The notes below the pieces were generated by a model. It did not search any database and was not told the DNA's origin. It saw only the letters and a program-made list of their open reading frames with translations. From Pogostemon cablin (taxonomy: Eukaryota; Streptophyta; Magnoliopsida; Lamiales; Lamiaceae): a stretch of DNA of 64,000 nucleotides. This document shows positions 32,804 to 42,919 of the stretch, piece after piece (positions within the stretch are counted from its first letter, which is position 1; each line of letters starts with the position of its first letter). The position numbers were made by a program, and so were the translations under genes. Location of the stretch: NCBI GenBank assembly GCA_023678885.1, contig CM043006.1, positions 11,435,948-11,499,947 of the forward strand. Direction: 5' to 3'.

Positions 32804-34517
32804 TCAGATATCCATATCAAACTCCTGTAGAAGAAGAATCCATCTAATAATCCTTGGCTTTGTTTCCTTCTTCTCTATCAAGTACCGAATCGTAGAGTGA
32901 TCTGGGTACACTATCATCTGCATGTCAACCAAGTAACTGTCGAAACTTATTGAATGCGTACACCACAGCAAGAAACTCCTTTTCAAACACCGTGTAGTTC
33001 TTTTGTGCTGCATCGAAAGTCTTACTCGCATAGTAAATGGCGCAAAACTTCTTATCCCTCAACAGCCCAAGAACCACTCCAAGTGCTAAATCACTCACAT
33101 CACACATAAGTACAAACGGCTGAGTCCAATCCGGTGCGATCAAGATAGGTGCAGTAATAAGCGTTTCCTTCAAAACCTGAAAAGTTGCTAGACACTCTTC
33201 ATCAAACACGAAAGGCACATCCTTTTCAAGTAAATGAGATAAGGGCTTGGAGTATTTCGAGAAGTCTTTAATGAATCTTCTATAGAAACTGGCATGTCCA
33301 AGAAAAGACCGCACTCCCTTCTCATTCGTAGGTGGTGGAAGCTTCTCAATTGCCACCACATTTACTTTATCCACCTGCAATCCCTTGGCCGAAATATGAT
33401 GGCCAAGAACAACCCCATCTCTTACCATGAAGTGGCACTTCTCCCAATTCAAGACAAGATTAGTTTCTTGGCATCTCTTCAAAACAGTAGCAAGGTTAGA
33501 TAAACAAACATCAAAAGAGGAACCAAAAACAGAAAAGTCATCCATAAACACCTCCATGATCTTCTCTATCAACCCATCAAATATGGTCATCATGCAACGC
33601 TGAAATGTAGCAGGCGCGTTACACAAGCCAAAAGGCATCTTTCTAAAGGCAAAAGTTCCATACGGACAAGTGAAAGTAGTCTTCTCTTGATCTTCGGGTG
33701 CAACCATGATTTGATTATAACCCGAGTACCCATCCAAGAAGCAATAATACTCATAACCCGCAAGACGATCAAGCATTTGATCCATGAAATGATGGAGAAA
33801 ATGGTCTTTGCATGTATTTTCATTCAACTTTCTATAGTCCGTACACACACGCCATCCCGCAGGAATCCTAGTGGCTAACATCTCACTATCTTCGGCTTTC
33901 ACTATAGTCATGCCCCCCTTTTTAGCAACAACATGCAATGGACTCACGTGGGCACTATCACTAATAGGATAAATAATCCCTGCATCTAGCCACGTTAGGA
34001 TTTGCTTCCTAATCACTTCTTGAATAACAGGATTCACCCTCCGCTGATTCTGAATGCTACTCTTGGCCTCATCTAACAATCTTATTCGATGCATGCAATA
34101 CGAAGGACTAATACCTTTCAAATCGTCAAGAGACCAACCAATTGCAGACTTATACTTCCTTAGCACATCCAAAAATTCCTCAAGTTGATCATCATCAAGA
34201 GAAGAAGATACAATTATCGAATATTTTCCATTGTCACTAAGATAAGCATACTTCAAGTGCACCGATAGCGGTTTCAACTCCTCTTTCTTCTCTTCTTGAG
34301 GTGCACTCTCTCTGTACAAAGGCAAGTACTTCCTTGTCCACTTCACCTCTTCAACCTTTGTCTTTTGCGATTCATACTTGTCATCACCCAAAGAAAGCAA
34401 GTTTTCAAGAAATTCGATACATACCTCATTGGAGAGTTCATCTAGCTCTGTAGTGGGAAAAGTAAGAGACTCCATCAAGCATGTCTCAAGAGGATCCTTA
34501 GAAAGAATCAGGGACAT
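32804..34517 (-). pseudogene. Element B: reverse transcriptase and RNase H
   Basis: A long open frame (530 codons, 34517-32925). The acidic linker (ELDELSNEVCIEFLENLL) leads into ILTWLDAGIIYPISDSAHVS, WRVCTDYRKLNENTCKDHF, PYGTFAFRKMPFGLCNAPA and the intact active site VFMDDFSVFG. RNase H follows with LMCDVSDLALGVVLG and IYYASKTFDAAQKNY. The frame is lost near 32940 and RNase H ends in the next frame (YLVDMQMIVYPDHSTI, RWILLLQEFDMDI), with a stop at 32804. RT appears to be complete. Confidence 0.9.
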
Positions 34518-35383
34518 GTCTTCATTAATGATCTCCTCGACATATCAATATTGTGGCACTGCATCTCCATCGGCATCTTCATTACTTTATCCAAGTTAAA
34601 CAGGACTTCTTCTTTATCCATCCTCAACCGTAACTCACCTTTTTTCACATCTATCAAAGCTCCAGCAGTCACAAGGAATGGTCTCCCTAAGATCAAGGGA
34701 GCATTATCCTTGTCGTCTTTCATATCTAGCACAAGAAAATCCACAGGAAAGACAAGCTTTTCAACTTTGACTAGAACGTCTTCAATCACGCCTTTCAAAA
34801 ATGTCATAGACCTATCCGCTAGTTGTAGAGCCACTGATATGGGAGTTAACTCCCCCAAACCAAGCCTTTTAAAAGTGGACAACGGCATCAAATTGATGCT
34901 TGCCCCTAGATCACACAAGGCTCGACGTGCCGGCCCCTTTCCAATTTCACATAAGATAGTGAAGCTTCCCGAATCCTTTAACTTAGCTGGCAGCTTTCTT
35001 TGTATAATTGAACTGCAATTCTCAGACAAACTCATAATTTCGATTCCGTTCAAGATTCTCTTCTTTAAAAGAATATCCTTAAGAAAGCGAGCATAATACG
35101 TCATCTCCAGTATTGCCTCAGAGAAAGGAATGTTCAAACTTATTTTGTTTATTATCTCAGAAAACTTGTTGAACTTTTCCTCTAGTCCCTTCTTAACTAG
35201 CTTGAGAGGAAAGGGCGGAGGTATCTTTGTTTTGGGAATTCCCCATTCATCGCGTTCAACCTTCTCCGCTTTATCTTTCTCGGCTCTCAAACTCTTTGCT
35301 CTTTTCCACTTCTTTTCAACCACTGTAAGCTCGGTATTTTGCTCTTGAGATGTAGCTGGAATATTATGATCAACAGGTGTCAC
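34508..35383 (-). CDS. Element B: protease region, open frame of 291 codons
   Basis: The frame starts within the gag-pol join (VVEKKWKRAKSLRAEK), passes LKDILLKKRILNGIEIM and carries the Athila-type aspartic protease motif CDLGASINLMP with PLILGRPFLVTAGALIDV. It ends in LRLRMDKEEVLFNLDKVMKM. A 10-base overlap with the RT frame marks a frameshift. In A the ends of this frame are joined directly, which shows where its deletion fell. The frame is open, but the element as a whole is not functional. Confidence 0.82.
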   Translation of the reverse strand: MTPVDHNIPATSQEQNTELTVVEKKWKRAKSLRAEKDKAEKVERDEWGIPKTKIPPPFPLKLVKKGLEEKFNKFSEIINKISLNIPFSEAILEMTYYARFLKDILLKKRILNGIEIMSLSENCSSIIQRKLPAKLKDSGSFTILCEIGKGPARRALCDLGASINLMPLSTFKRLGLGELTPISVALQLADRSMTFLKGVIEDVLVKVEKLVFPVDFLVLDMKDDKDNAPLILGRPFLVTAGALIDVKKGELRLRMDKEEVLFNLDKVMKMPMEMQCHNIDMSRRSLMKTCP

Positions 35384-35790
35384 ATCCGGTATCGAATTGG
35401 GCTCTGAATTATTTTGCTCGACCTCCGTTCGACTAGGGTGGTTTGTTCGAACAACTTACTTTTGGTCGAGCAGCCCGTCTGATCGCATACTCTGGTCCAG
35501 AACATGTTGCTCGACCTCCATTCGACCAATGTGGTCAGTCAAATAGATTGATTTTGGTCAAATGAGTTCCCAGATCGCGAGCTCTCGGCGTACTGCTTCT
35601 GTTCGACCTCCGTTCGACCAAGATGGTCAGGTCGAATGGCATGGTGTTGGTCGAACGGTTGGTCAGAAAATAGAGTATCGTAATTCTATTTTTCCTGAGG
35701 TTGTTCGACCTCTACTCGACTAGATAGTCTGGTCGAGCAACTCCAGTCTGGTCGAGCAACTCCTCTATTTCCTTCGGTTTGACTTGCAGA
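35384..35790 (-). repeat. TCGAAC/TCGAGC array between gag and protease of element B
   Basis: GTTCGACC, GGTCGAAC and GCTCGACC words recur across 400 bp at the same place as the TCGAAT array of A. The gag side is still in frame (SCSTRLSSRVEVEQPQ). Several stops now interrupt the join. Confidence 0.85.
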
Positions 35791-37125
35791 CATCATCGGA
35801 CCCTCATATTGTGTTCTCGACCTCAATGTGATGGCATGGTAAGACTTTTGATTCTCAATACTTTGAGATGGAAACTTCCCCTTCTCAATAGTTTGAGTCA
35901 ATTTATTTACATTCCCAGCCATCTCCCCCATTAACAACGTGAGGTCTTTTACTTGTGTAGATAAATCCTTATGATTGTCATCATCTTCTTCTCTAACTTT
36001 GCCTCTAGACGGTCTACTCTCGCATCATTCCTCGCCATGTACTTGTTCACTGTATCCTCAAAACTCAGCTTCCCTTCTTCCACTTTAGCTCCCGGATCAA
36101 CACCAATAGGAAGCTGCATCGCATTGTTCGGATTGCTCCATGAAAACTCTAGCCTCCTGGATTGTTGGTAATTACCCGGGGGACCACGGTTATTGTAATT
36201 CCCCTGATAATTTTGGTTTCTTTGATTCAGGTACCTAGTTCCTTGAATACTTTGACCCATAGCGTAGTTTGCCTCCTCGATCTCCTCTTGGCTTGCTGCT
36301 TCATAGCCACTATCTTGCTGTATTATTGGTACTCTTTGGGATAAATCAGTGATCTGCTTTTGTTGAGACTCTAGTAACTTACTAATGTTAGCCAAGCTAG
36401 AGACGATCTCATCATCTCTCCCCGACTTCACCATAGTGTGCTCAACCTGTGCGACTTTCCCAAGGACATAAGTGCCTCTCACTCTATCAGTCGGCCAATC
36501 CCTTGAGTTCATCGAAATATCCTCGAAAAGCTTCTTGGCCTCGATGGGTGACTTCGTAAGCAATGCTCCATTAGAAGAAGCATCAAGTAATACTCGAGAG
36601 TCGCAGTTCAACCCATTGTAGAATATACTGATGTACTGAGCCTTAGATAGCCCATGTTGAGAACACTTACGAAGCATGTCCTTAAGCTTCATGAAACTTC
36701 TCATTGTCATGGATAGAGAATTGATTGATTTCTTGCTTCATCTTGAACACCTTAGAAGGTGGCATGTAAAGCTCCAAGAATTTCACTTTCAACTTCTCCC
36801 ATGTATCACATTCAGCAGCCTCAAGATTATCGTACCAATCTCTCGCCTTTTCATTCAACGAGAATTTAAACAATATGATCTTCCTCGCATCCTCATGAGC
36901 TCTTGCATCTTTTTGTGTACTAGCATAACCAAGAAACTTATTAAGATGTTGCTGAGGATCTTCGAATGTTCCCCTAGAGAAGGGACTCCTTTCAATCATG
37001 GTGATAAGAGCAGAGTGTAAATCGAAATCGGCTCCGGTCCTTCTCGCTTCTAAAAACCCAGCATTACTCCCTCCGTTGTTCTTAAAAACATCACGGATGG
37101 CAAGTGTATCAGGATTCGCTACCAT
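35791..37125 (-). pseudogene. Element B gag (Athila type), broken
   Basis: The likely start is the ATG at 37125 (MVANPDTLAIRDVF); the frame upstream to 37270 is open without an ATG and is Lys-rich. Segments are FDLHSALITMIERSPF, FEDPQQHLNKFLGYAS, ILFKFSLNEKARDWYDNL, TWEKLKVKFLELYMPPSKV and KQEINQFSIHD. A frameshift near 36690 leads to LRKCSQHGLSKAQYIS, SRDWPTDRVRGTYVLGKV and a Gln/Asn-rich stretch (YQGNYNNRGPPGNYQQ). The end, 35937-35686, includes LTQTIEKGKFPSQS and ITLRSRTQYEG. Confidence 0.88.
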
Positions 37126-37418
37126 GTTGACTGTTTCTACTTCCAAATTAAATTTGGTTGCAACTTCAATCGTTTGCGAATTTTGCACGTCAACTTCAAC
37201 TCCTAAATTAAGAGTTTCAGTTGGGTCTACGTTCTTGTTCTTACTCTTCTTCTTCTTTTTCTTCCTCGACGACGCTCCGATCTCTGAATTATAGGTTCTA
37301 ATTCACCTTTCTTTGATCTTGTGAGCATACACATAAGAAGAATAAGTGTTAGATATCGAAAATAAGAATAAGATAATCTTTATTAAACTAGATATAATCA
37401 AAAGATATTTAATGCTCT

Positions 37419-37435
37419 CCCCGGCAATGGCGCCA
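37419..37435 (-). other. Primer-binding site of element B (tRNA-Asp)
   Basis: CCCCGGCAATGGCGCCA differs from the tRNA-Asp end by one C-to-T change and lies six bases from the LTR, as in A. Confidence 0.85.
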
Positions 37436-37441
37436 AGAACT

Positions 37442-39098
37442 TGATGAGCATTCTCTCAACATACAAAATTAATCATCAAGTATAAGGATATCAATTGTAG
37501 TCTCGATAGGCGACCAAGTGATTATCGAACCCTAGGGACGGATTATTATCAATTCAATTATATTCTAGTCAACGAAGATTATGTTGGCAAATTTGATTTG
37601 GTTTTGCTATGAAACTAAATAATATATAATTAAAATAGCAAGATAAATAAATAAACAACAGCGGAAATTCGGTTGTGATCAAGTAAGTAATGGAGTAGTT
37701 CTTCAGGTAATCAAGTTTTATTTGTTAATTTCCTTTCCACGTGTTGTTGTCCGACTCTGCCTTGTGGAATATGAACGCTTCACTAAACCATGCAAGCATA
37801 CTCTATAGACACAAGTAAGCAAGCGTATGACACATGAGAATATCCTTGGAGCAAGATGTATACTTCACCCCTCTTTCTAGGTACTATCATAATCAATTAT
37901 TTCCCGTGCACTTAGTACTCTAACCCAATTTGATCTCCCTTTTTAGGTACTATAAAGTAATACTCTTTATCCTACTTATTAACCCGAATATGATTCAATT
38001 AACAAGTATCTATATAAGATAGTTCAAATAAGACTTTGGAATCTCTTCACTTAGAATTATAACATATGATTCTGCTCAGCGGTGAACACACTCAATCAAT
38101 AACAAAGAGATGTATTCAGACTCTACATAATAGTTAATGATGCACAAAACGACCGTGAGTATGAATTGAAAAGGCAAAATCTTATATAAAATAAACCACA
38201 AGTAGTGTTGTACGGAGTATACACATGGAAATTCGATTAACTCATAAAACTTTTATAACCCTAGAACTACCAAGGTGGTTCTAGCCCATGATTGATCTAA
38301 GAACAATCATGGCTAGTTGGTATGATCTTACTTGACTCACCAGACGAACCTCTCTCACGACCCCTTCGGATGATGGTAGGGTTTGGTGGATGAAGGAAGA
38401 TGTGTGTTGTCTTGTGTTGTGTCGTGTCGTGTGTCTTTTCCTCCTGCGAAAGCTCTTCTTTTATACTCATAGGACCTCCTTATGGTCTTAGGATGGGCCT
38501 TTGCTTGAAGCACACGTCAAATTTGGTACAAGATATCCGGAATTACCATAAATAGCATCACTGACACGTCGTTCGACCAAGACATACTGGTCGAACAAGG
38601 AGCTACTAGTTGAGCAAGCTCTCTGGACTATTTTAGCATTCTGTTCTACCAAACTGCTCTTGCTCGACCACATTGATTCTTGGTCGAGCAAGCCCTTCAA
38701 GTCGAACCAGCTCACTGTACGTTTTGTCCACTTTGTTTGACTTCTTCTCATCTGCTCGACCAAGCCGATGTTGGTCGAGCAACACCTCCAAGTCGAGCTA
38801 TTTCTCTGGATGGGTTTCGATAATCTGCTCAACTTGTCACCCTCTATTCGATCAAACTGATGTTGGTCGAACAGGCTATCTTGGTCGAACAACACTCTAA
38901 TCTCACCTCCAAAATTGTGTCTTCCGATTACGAGCCTTTTTCACCTGTTTTCCTATATAAATATGCTCAAATAGCCCTTGTACCCTCTGATTCGTGACTT
39001 TCCCTATAAACGTATCGATTCGTCTCAATAAAAGACTAAATCGTACTCCATTTCCACGCAAATCAGAGCCTAAAACATGTGAATTTACACTCTCATCA
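37442..39098 (-). repeat. 5' LTR of element B
   Basis: 1657 bp, ends TGATGAGCATTCTCTC and TTTACACTCTCATCA. The TCGAAC/TCGAGC array at 38570-38895 is longer than in the 3' LTR. The minus-strand TATA box is at 38459-38465. The solo LTR at 51087-52721 is of the same family and similar length. Confidence 0.93.
38459..38465 (-). promoter_or_regulatory. TATA box of the element B 5' LTR
   Basis: Minus-strand TATAAAAGAAGAGC. It is conserved at the same place in the 3' LTR, in the solo LTR and in element A. It is expected to drive transcription towards gag. Confidence 0.68.
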
Positions 39099-39103
39099 GT
39101 ATC

Positions 39104-40286
39104 AAATAACACGAGTACAGGTATATCATAAATTGTTATCATACCTGTCATCATGTTGGGTTCATCAGTAGTTTCAGATTGTGTCAGAGCAAAAACGCGA
39201 GCGGTCCCTGCTGTCTTCTCTTCTCTTGAGTTATTCTTTAGACAGTTCGCAGGAGTGTGCCCAGGTACTTTACATCGATAGCAAATTCTGGATCCATACA
39301 GACATTCTCCAAATTGTTTCTTCCCATATTTTGGGCAACTTGGGGTGATGTTTTGCGTTCTTTGGATTGGGTTCTTCCCTGCTTTGAAATTCCTCCCTTG
39401 ATTACTGCTAGTCCCTTTCTTGAAATCTCTTTCCACCCATTTTTGTTTCTTCCCATATTTTGGGCAACTTGGGGTGATGTTTTGCGTTCTTTGGATTGGG
39501 TTCTTCCCTGCTTTGAAATTCCTCCCTTGATTACTGCTAGTCCCTTTCTTGAAATCTCTTTCCACCCATTTTTTTTTCGCAGGCATACTAATACCTTTTC
39601 TTCATTGTGCATACGAGACTCAATTTCTTAGGCTCTAGCAAAAGTTTCGGCAAATATTTTTTCTCCATGTCCGGTAAGAATTGTGCTAATTTCTGGGCGT
39701 AATCCTTTTTCAAATCGTCTTGCTTTCTTACTTTTGTTATCGACCAAATGAGGTGCGTACCTTGAGAGTTGATTAAATTTTCGTTCATACTCTAATACTG
39801 TCACGAATCCTTGTTTTAGATAAAGAAACTCATTCTCCTTCAGATCTTGATACGATTGAGGCATGTAGTTCTGGATCAATATCTCCTTAAATTCCCTCCA
39901 GGTCAAATTATTTATTTGATCAACTAATTTGGTTCGATAGTTGAATTCCCACCAGTAGCCAGCTTCATCAACCAGTTGAAAGATATCGCACGAGACTTTC
40001 TGGTCATCTCTTAATTCCATATGATTAAAGATATGTTCCATGGATCTTATCCACGTTTCTGCCTCAGTTGGATCTCCCTTGCCATTAAATATTGGAGGGT
40101 TGAATCATCTGAATTGTTCTATTATTGCCTCATGTCGAGGTTCAAAATATTGTGGTGGTGGTGCTGGGTTCCCAGTAAAGTGTTCGGCTAAACCTCTGAG
40201 ACAGTTATTAAGTCATCGCCAGGGTTAGGTCGTGGGTTATGTGCCTCCTCTTGAGGTTGATTGTTTCGTGTAGTTCCACATCTCAT
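39104..40286 (-). pseudogene. Element O gag with CCHC zinc knuckle, running into protease
   Basis: A start at 40286 (MRCGTTRNNQPQEEAHN) is followed by a shift and stops near 40190 and 40110. The sense then reads FNPPIFNGKGDPTEAETWI, MEHIFNHMELRDDQKVSCDI, LTWREFKEILIQNYMPQSYQ and LEYERKFNQLSRYAPHLV. The C-terminal part (39586-39104) has an internal 43-residue duplication and a zinc knuckle CYRCKVPGHTPANC (C-X2-C-X4-H-X4-C). It ends in VLVLFDT, the first half of the protease active site, where element B begins. Confidence 0.87.
39316..39573 (-). repeat. 129 bp in-frame tandem duplication in element O gag
   Basis: Copies 39316-39444 and 39445-39573 look the same base for base. Each encodes 43 residues including VERDFKKGTSSNQGRNFKAG and CPKYGKK. 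Since the length is a multiple of three, the frame is kept. Near identity in an otherwise decayed gene suggests a recent event. Confidence 0.9.
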
Positions 40287-41176
40287 GATCTATTTTCAAC
40301 ATGTATAACAAACTTATCATGTGTAAGATACAGTTCATAGTATAAAACTAAGTAGCAAATAAAATAAATTAACAAGTTATACCAAAATCAGTGACTTTGC
40401 ACCTTTATATATATATATAGGCATCATAAAGGTCATACAAAATGGTCAAATACATGACAGTCATACTAATACGTAAACGACTTAGGTCCTTTTTTTATAG
40501 CTAGATAGATAGATAGTTTTACGAAATCCTACTAACCCCGTACTATATGGAGTCTATGGTAAAAACTCATAATAGTGTGGGACGTGACCATTTGTCACTG
40601 TAGCCTCATCAACCAGATACTCTTCCACTACTGGTTCCACCTCCGGCACCTCTCCGTCCAATTCCTGTAGCACTACCACCCCTAGCAACGGGTGGAGGTA
40701 GATCGGAATGCACCCACTCAGTAAACAAGAAGTATATGAATTCTCGGTAGTTAACTGTGGCCTGGCTTCCGTCTAGGGAAAGGTGCAACATATGGCTATT
40801 AGAGAATTCGCACAAATTCTCCAATTATCAGGGAGTGAGTTTGCAACAATGACACAGAATTCTAAATCTTTGTATAGAATTCCACGCGCAAGTAGCTCTC
40901 TCTGGAAAAAGGGCAACTTGTGCAAGATGTTGACCAATATCGTCTTTCTCTGAACGCCCAAGAAGGCGTACCCTGTCTAACCTCCATTGTCGTAGGATGT
41001 CGGACATTTGGTGTAGATTAGGTAGTATAAAAAAGGAAACTTAGATCAAATAAATATAATCCCCTGCCTAAATCAATTCAAGATCAAAATTTAAAGAAAA
41101 CACATAGATGCAAATATTTTCAAGTAGGAGAAGAAAAAGACATATTTTATCGCATGTCTATCTAAATTGTAAATCT
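40287..41176 (-). other. 5' leader of element O
   Basis: The region between primer site and gag. It has only short frames, one with GC-rich codons near 40610-40820, and none resembles a known domain. Confidence 0.55.
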
Positions 41177-41189
41177 GGCTCTGATACCA
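41177..41189 (-). other. Primer-binding site of element O (tRNA-iMet)
   Basis: On the minus strand TGGTATCAGAGCC, two bases from the 5' LTR. This is the complement of the initiator tRNA-Met end, usual for chromoviruses. Confidence 0.9.
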
Positions 41190-41748
41190 CCTGTAACGCC
41201 CTAAATTAATTTTTTTTATTTATTATTTTTTTTCAAAAATAAATAGAAAGATAATTGAATAAATAGTAAAATAAATAAAAGAGTTATCCTAGAACATGGG
41301 CGTCACTGAAAGTAGCACATAAGCGGAAGTCGTAACATAATGTTTCAGGACAAGAGCTACAGCATCAAGTAGTTTATTTTACAAAACATGCAAATATCGC
41401 CAAGATATAAAATTCTACTTAAGTCACGCTTCTTCACCTTCTGTAGAATCTAAAATTCAAAATAATAGGGTGAGCGTCTAAAATACACTCAGTAGGGGAA
41501 CATCAATGATTGCACTTGCTAATATATATAAGTAAGATAAAATGTATAAAATAAAATAACGTGGCAGTCGATAAATATGTGTCAACGACGGTTCAAAGTC
41601 CGTCAATATGTCAATTAGCGTTGGCTCCAGCTGCGTCCGACAATATATCAATTAGTATCGAGCTGCAAATCTGGAAATATTTTCCAATGGTATATACATG
41701 TCCATTACGTACACACATTAACAATAGCAATCATAAACATGAAATGTA

Positions 41749-42705
41749 AAAATACTCGGTGAAGAGTAGAAGTTACCCCTACCTTAGGAAATTAGGACTG
41801 ATTATTGATATCTCGAATTCCTGAAAGAATGTGCTAGACTTAAGTTTAAATGTTTAATAAAACTATATTCATAGTTTTAAAATAAAAGTAAAATTTATAT
41901 TTTCAAATTTAATCTTATATGGTTAGTACAAAATATGGGTATAATCTATAGTTGAATGGGATGAGAAATAAGAATTGAATAAAACTTTTTCTAAAGGTAA
42001 AAAAATAAGATTAAATTATATTTTAAAATTTTAGGTAGGATTAATGACACTAGTTAAATGAAAAATATATGCCTTCCTAAAATTTCAACAAAATTAAGAA
42101 AGTAATAAAGAAAAGTATTTTTCTTACTATGACTTAAAAGACGAACTTAAAAATTCAAACTTGAATCAAAGTAAGAGATACATAAAACTTTTACTAAAAA
42201 TTAAATTTAATATTTGAAATATATATACAATTTTCCAAACCCATAAAGAAACGTGATTAGGAATTTGTATCCAAGTGAATGATAAGTATTTAATAATATA
42301 TTTTTATATATTTAATTCTTATTTATTTATCAAATTCTCTTTTTTCTAAAATTTTAACTTGTTGTAAAATATTTAAACTAGGTTTATACAACTTCAATTA
42401 AAAATTCGAAAATATTTTTGTGATCCTCTTGAGACGAGGGTTAAAACCATGTATTAAAATATTATAAGAAATGAGACCAAAATTCAACCCTACGTGTACA
42501 TGCATGCTTAATTTTTATGTCTAAAATTAAAACAAATCGTATGGTTGTATTCCTTGTAAAATGCTTCAAAATGGTATATAATGTAAGACATTATGCATGA
42601 AAACTTTAACAGAAAATATCTAATAATTAAGACACCGAAACAACAAACGACTTTAATATTTAGAATCTACGCTAAAAGATGAATATTTTAAGATATAATA
42701 CTATA
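41749..42705. repeat. Inverted block in the 5' LTR of element O
   Basis: The reverse complement of 15931-16892. The left edge reads AAATACTCGGTGAAG and the right edge ATAATACTATA followed by GGGTTTTATTCCTG. The flanking LTR sequence on both sides stays colinear with the 3' LTR, so only the block was turned. Confidence 0.9.
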
Positions 42706-42910
42706 GGGTTTTATTCCTGTTGGTGAAAGTTTAAAATAAGTGGGTTTAATATTTAGAGTCTATGTAATGAGAGAATAATTTTAACATACGATATTGAAAG
42801 AATTGATAATTAAGATTGAACTTACCTCATCTAAAAACCTTCTTCCTTTGTAGTAGTGTGTGTATATGTGGATATGGTTTTTAAGTGTGTGTGACCTCCA
42901 TTCTGCATGC

Positions 42911-42919
42911 CTATTTATA
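42911..42919 (-). promoter_or_regulatory. TATA box of the element O 5' LTR
   Basis: Minus-strand CCTATAAATAGG, a classic plant TATA box. In the 3' LTR the same place reads CCTATGAATAGG, so that copy has decayed. Confidence 0.7.

Larger units (their letters stand above)
28728..39098 (-). mobile_element. Element B: Athila-like LTR retrotransposon with TCGAAC arrays, integrase core deleted
   Basis: A 10.4 kb element on the minus strand in the protease codons of O, with perfect TSD GTATC at 28723-28727 and 39099-39103. LTRs are 28728-30188 and 37442-39098. The tRNA-Asp primer site is followed by gag, a TCGAAC/TCGAGC array, protease, reverse transcriptase, RNase H and only the C-terminal end of integrase. 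The 3' region holds a second, longer array. It is the best-preserved member of the A/B/C group here. Without an integrase core it could not insert on its own. Confidence 0.93.

Noticed and set aside
34551..35096. 181-codon plus-strand frame
   Set aside because: Antisense shadow of the element B protease frame, which has clear motifs.
41177..41189. A tRNA gene, because of the tRNA-iMet match
   Set aside because: Only the 13-base 3' complement is present, next to an LTR, so it is a primer site. The same holds for the tRNA-Asp matches.
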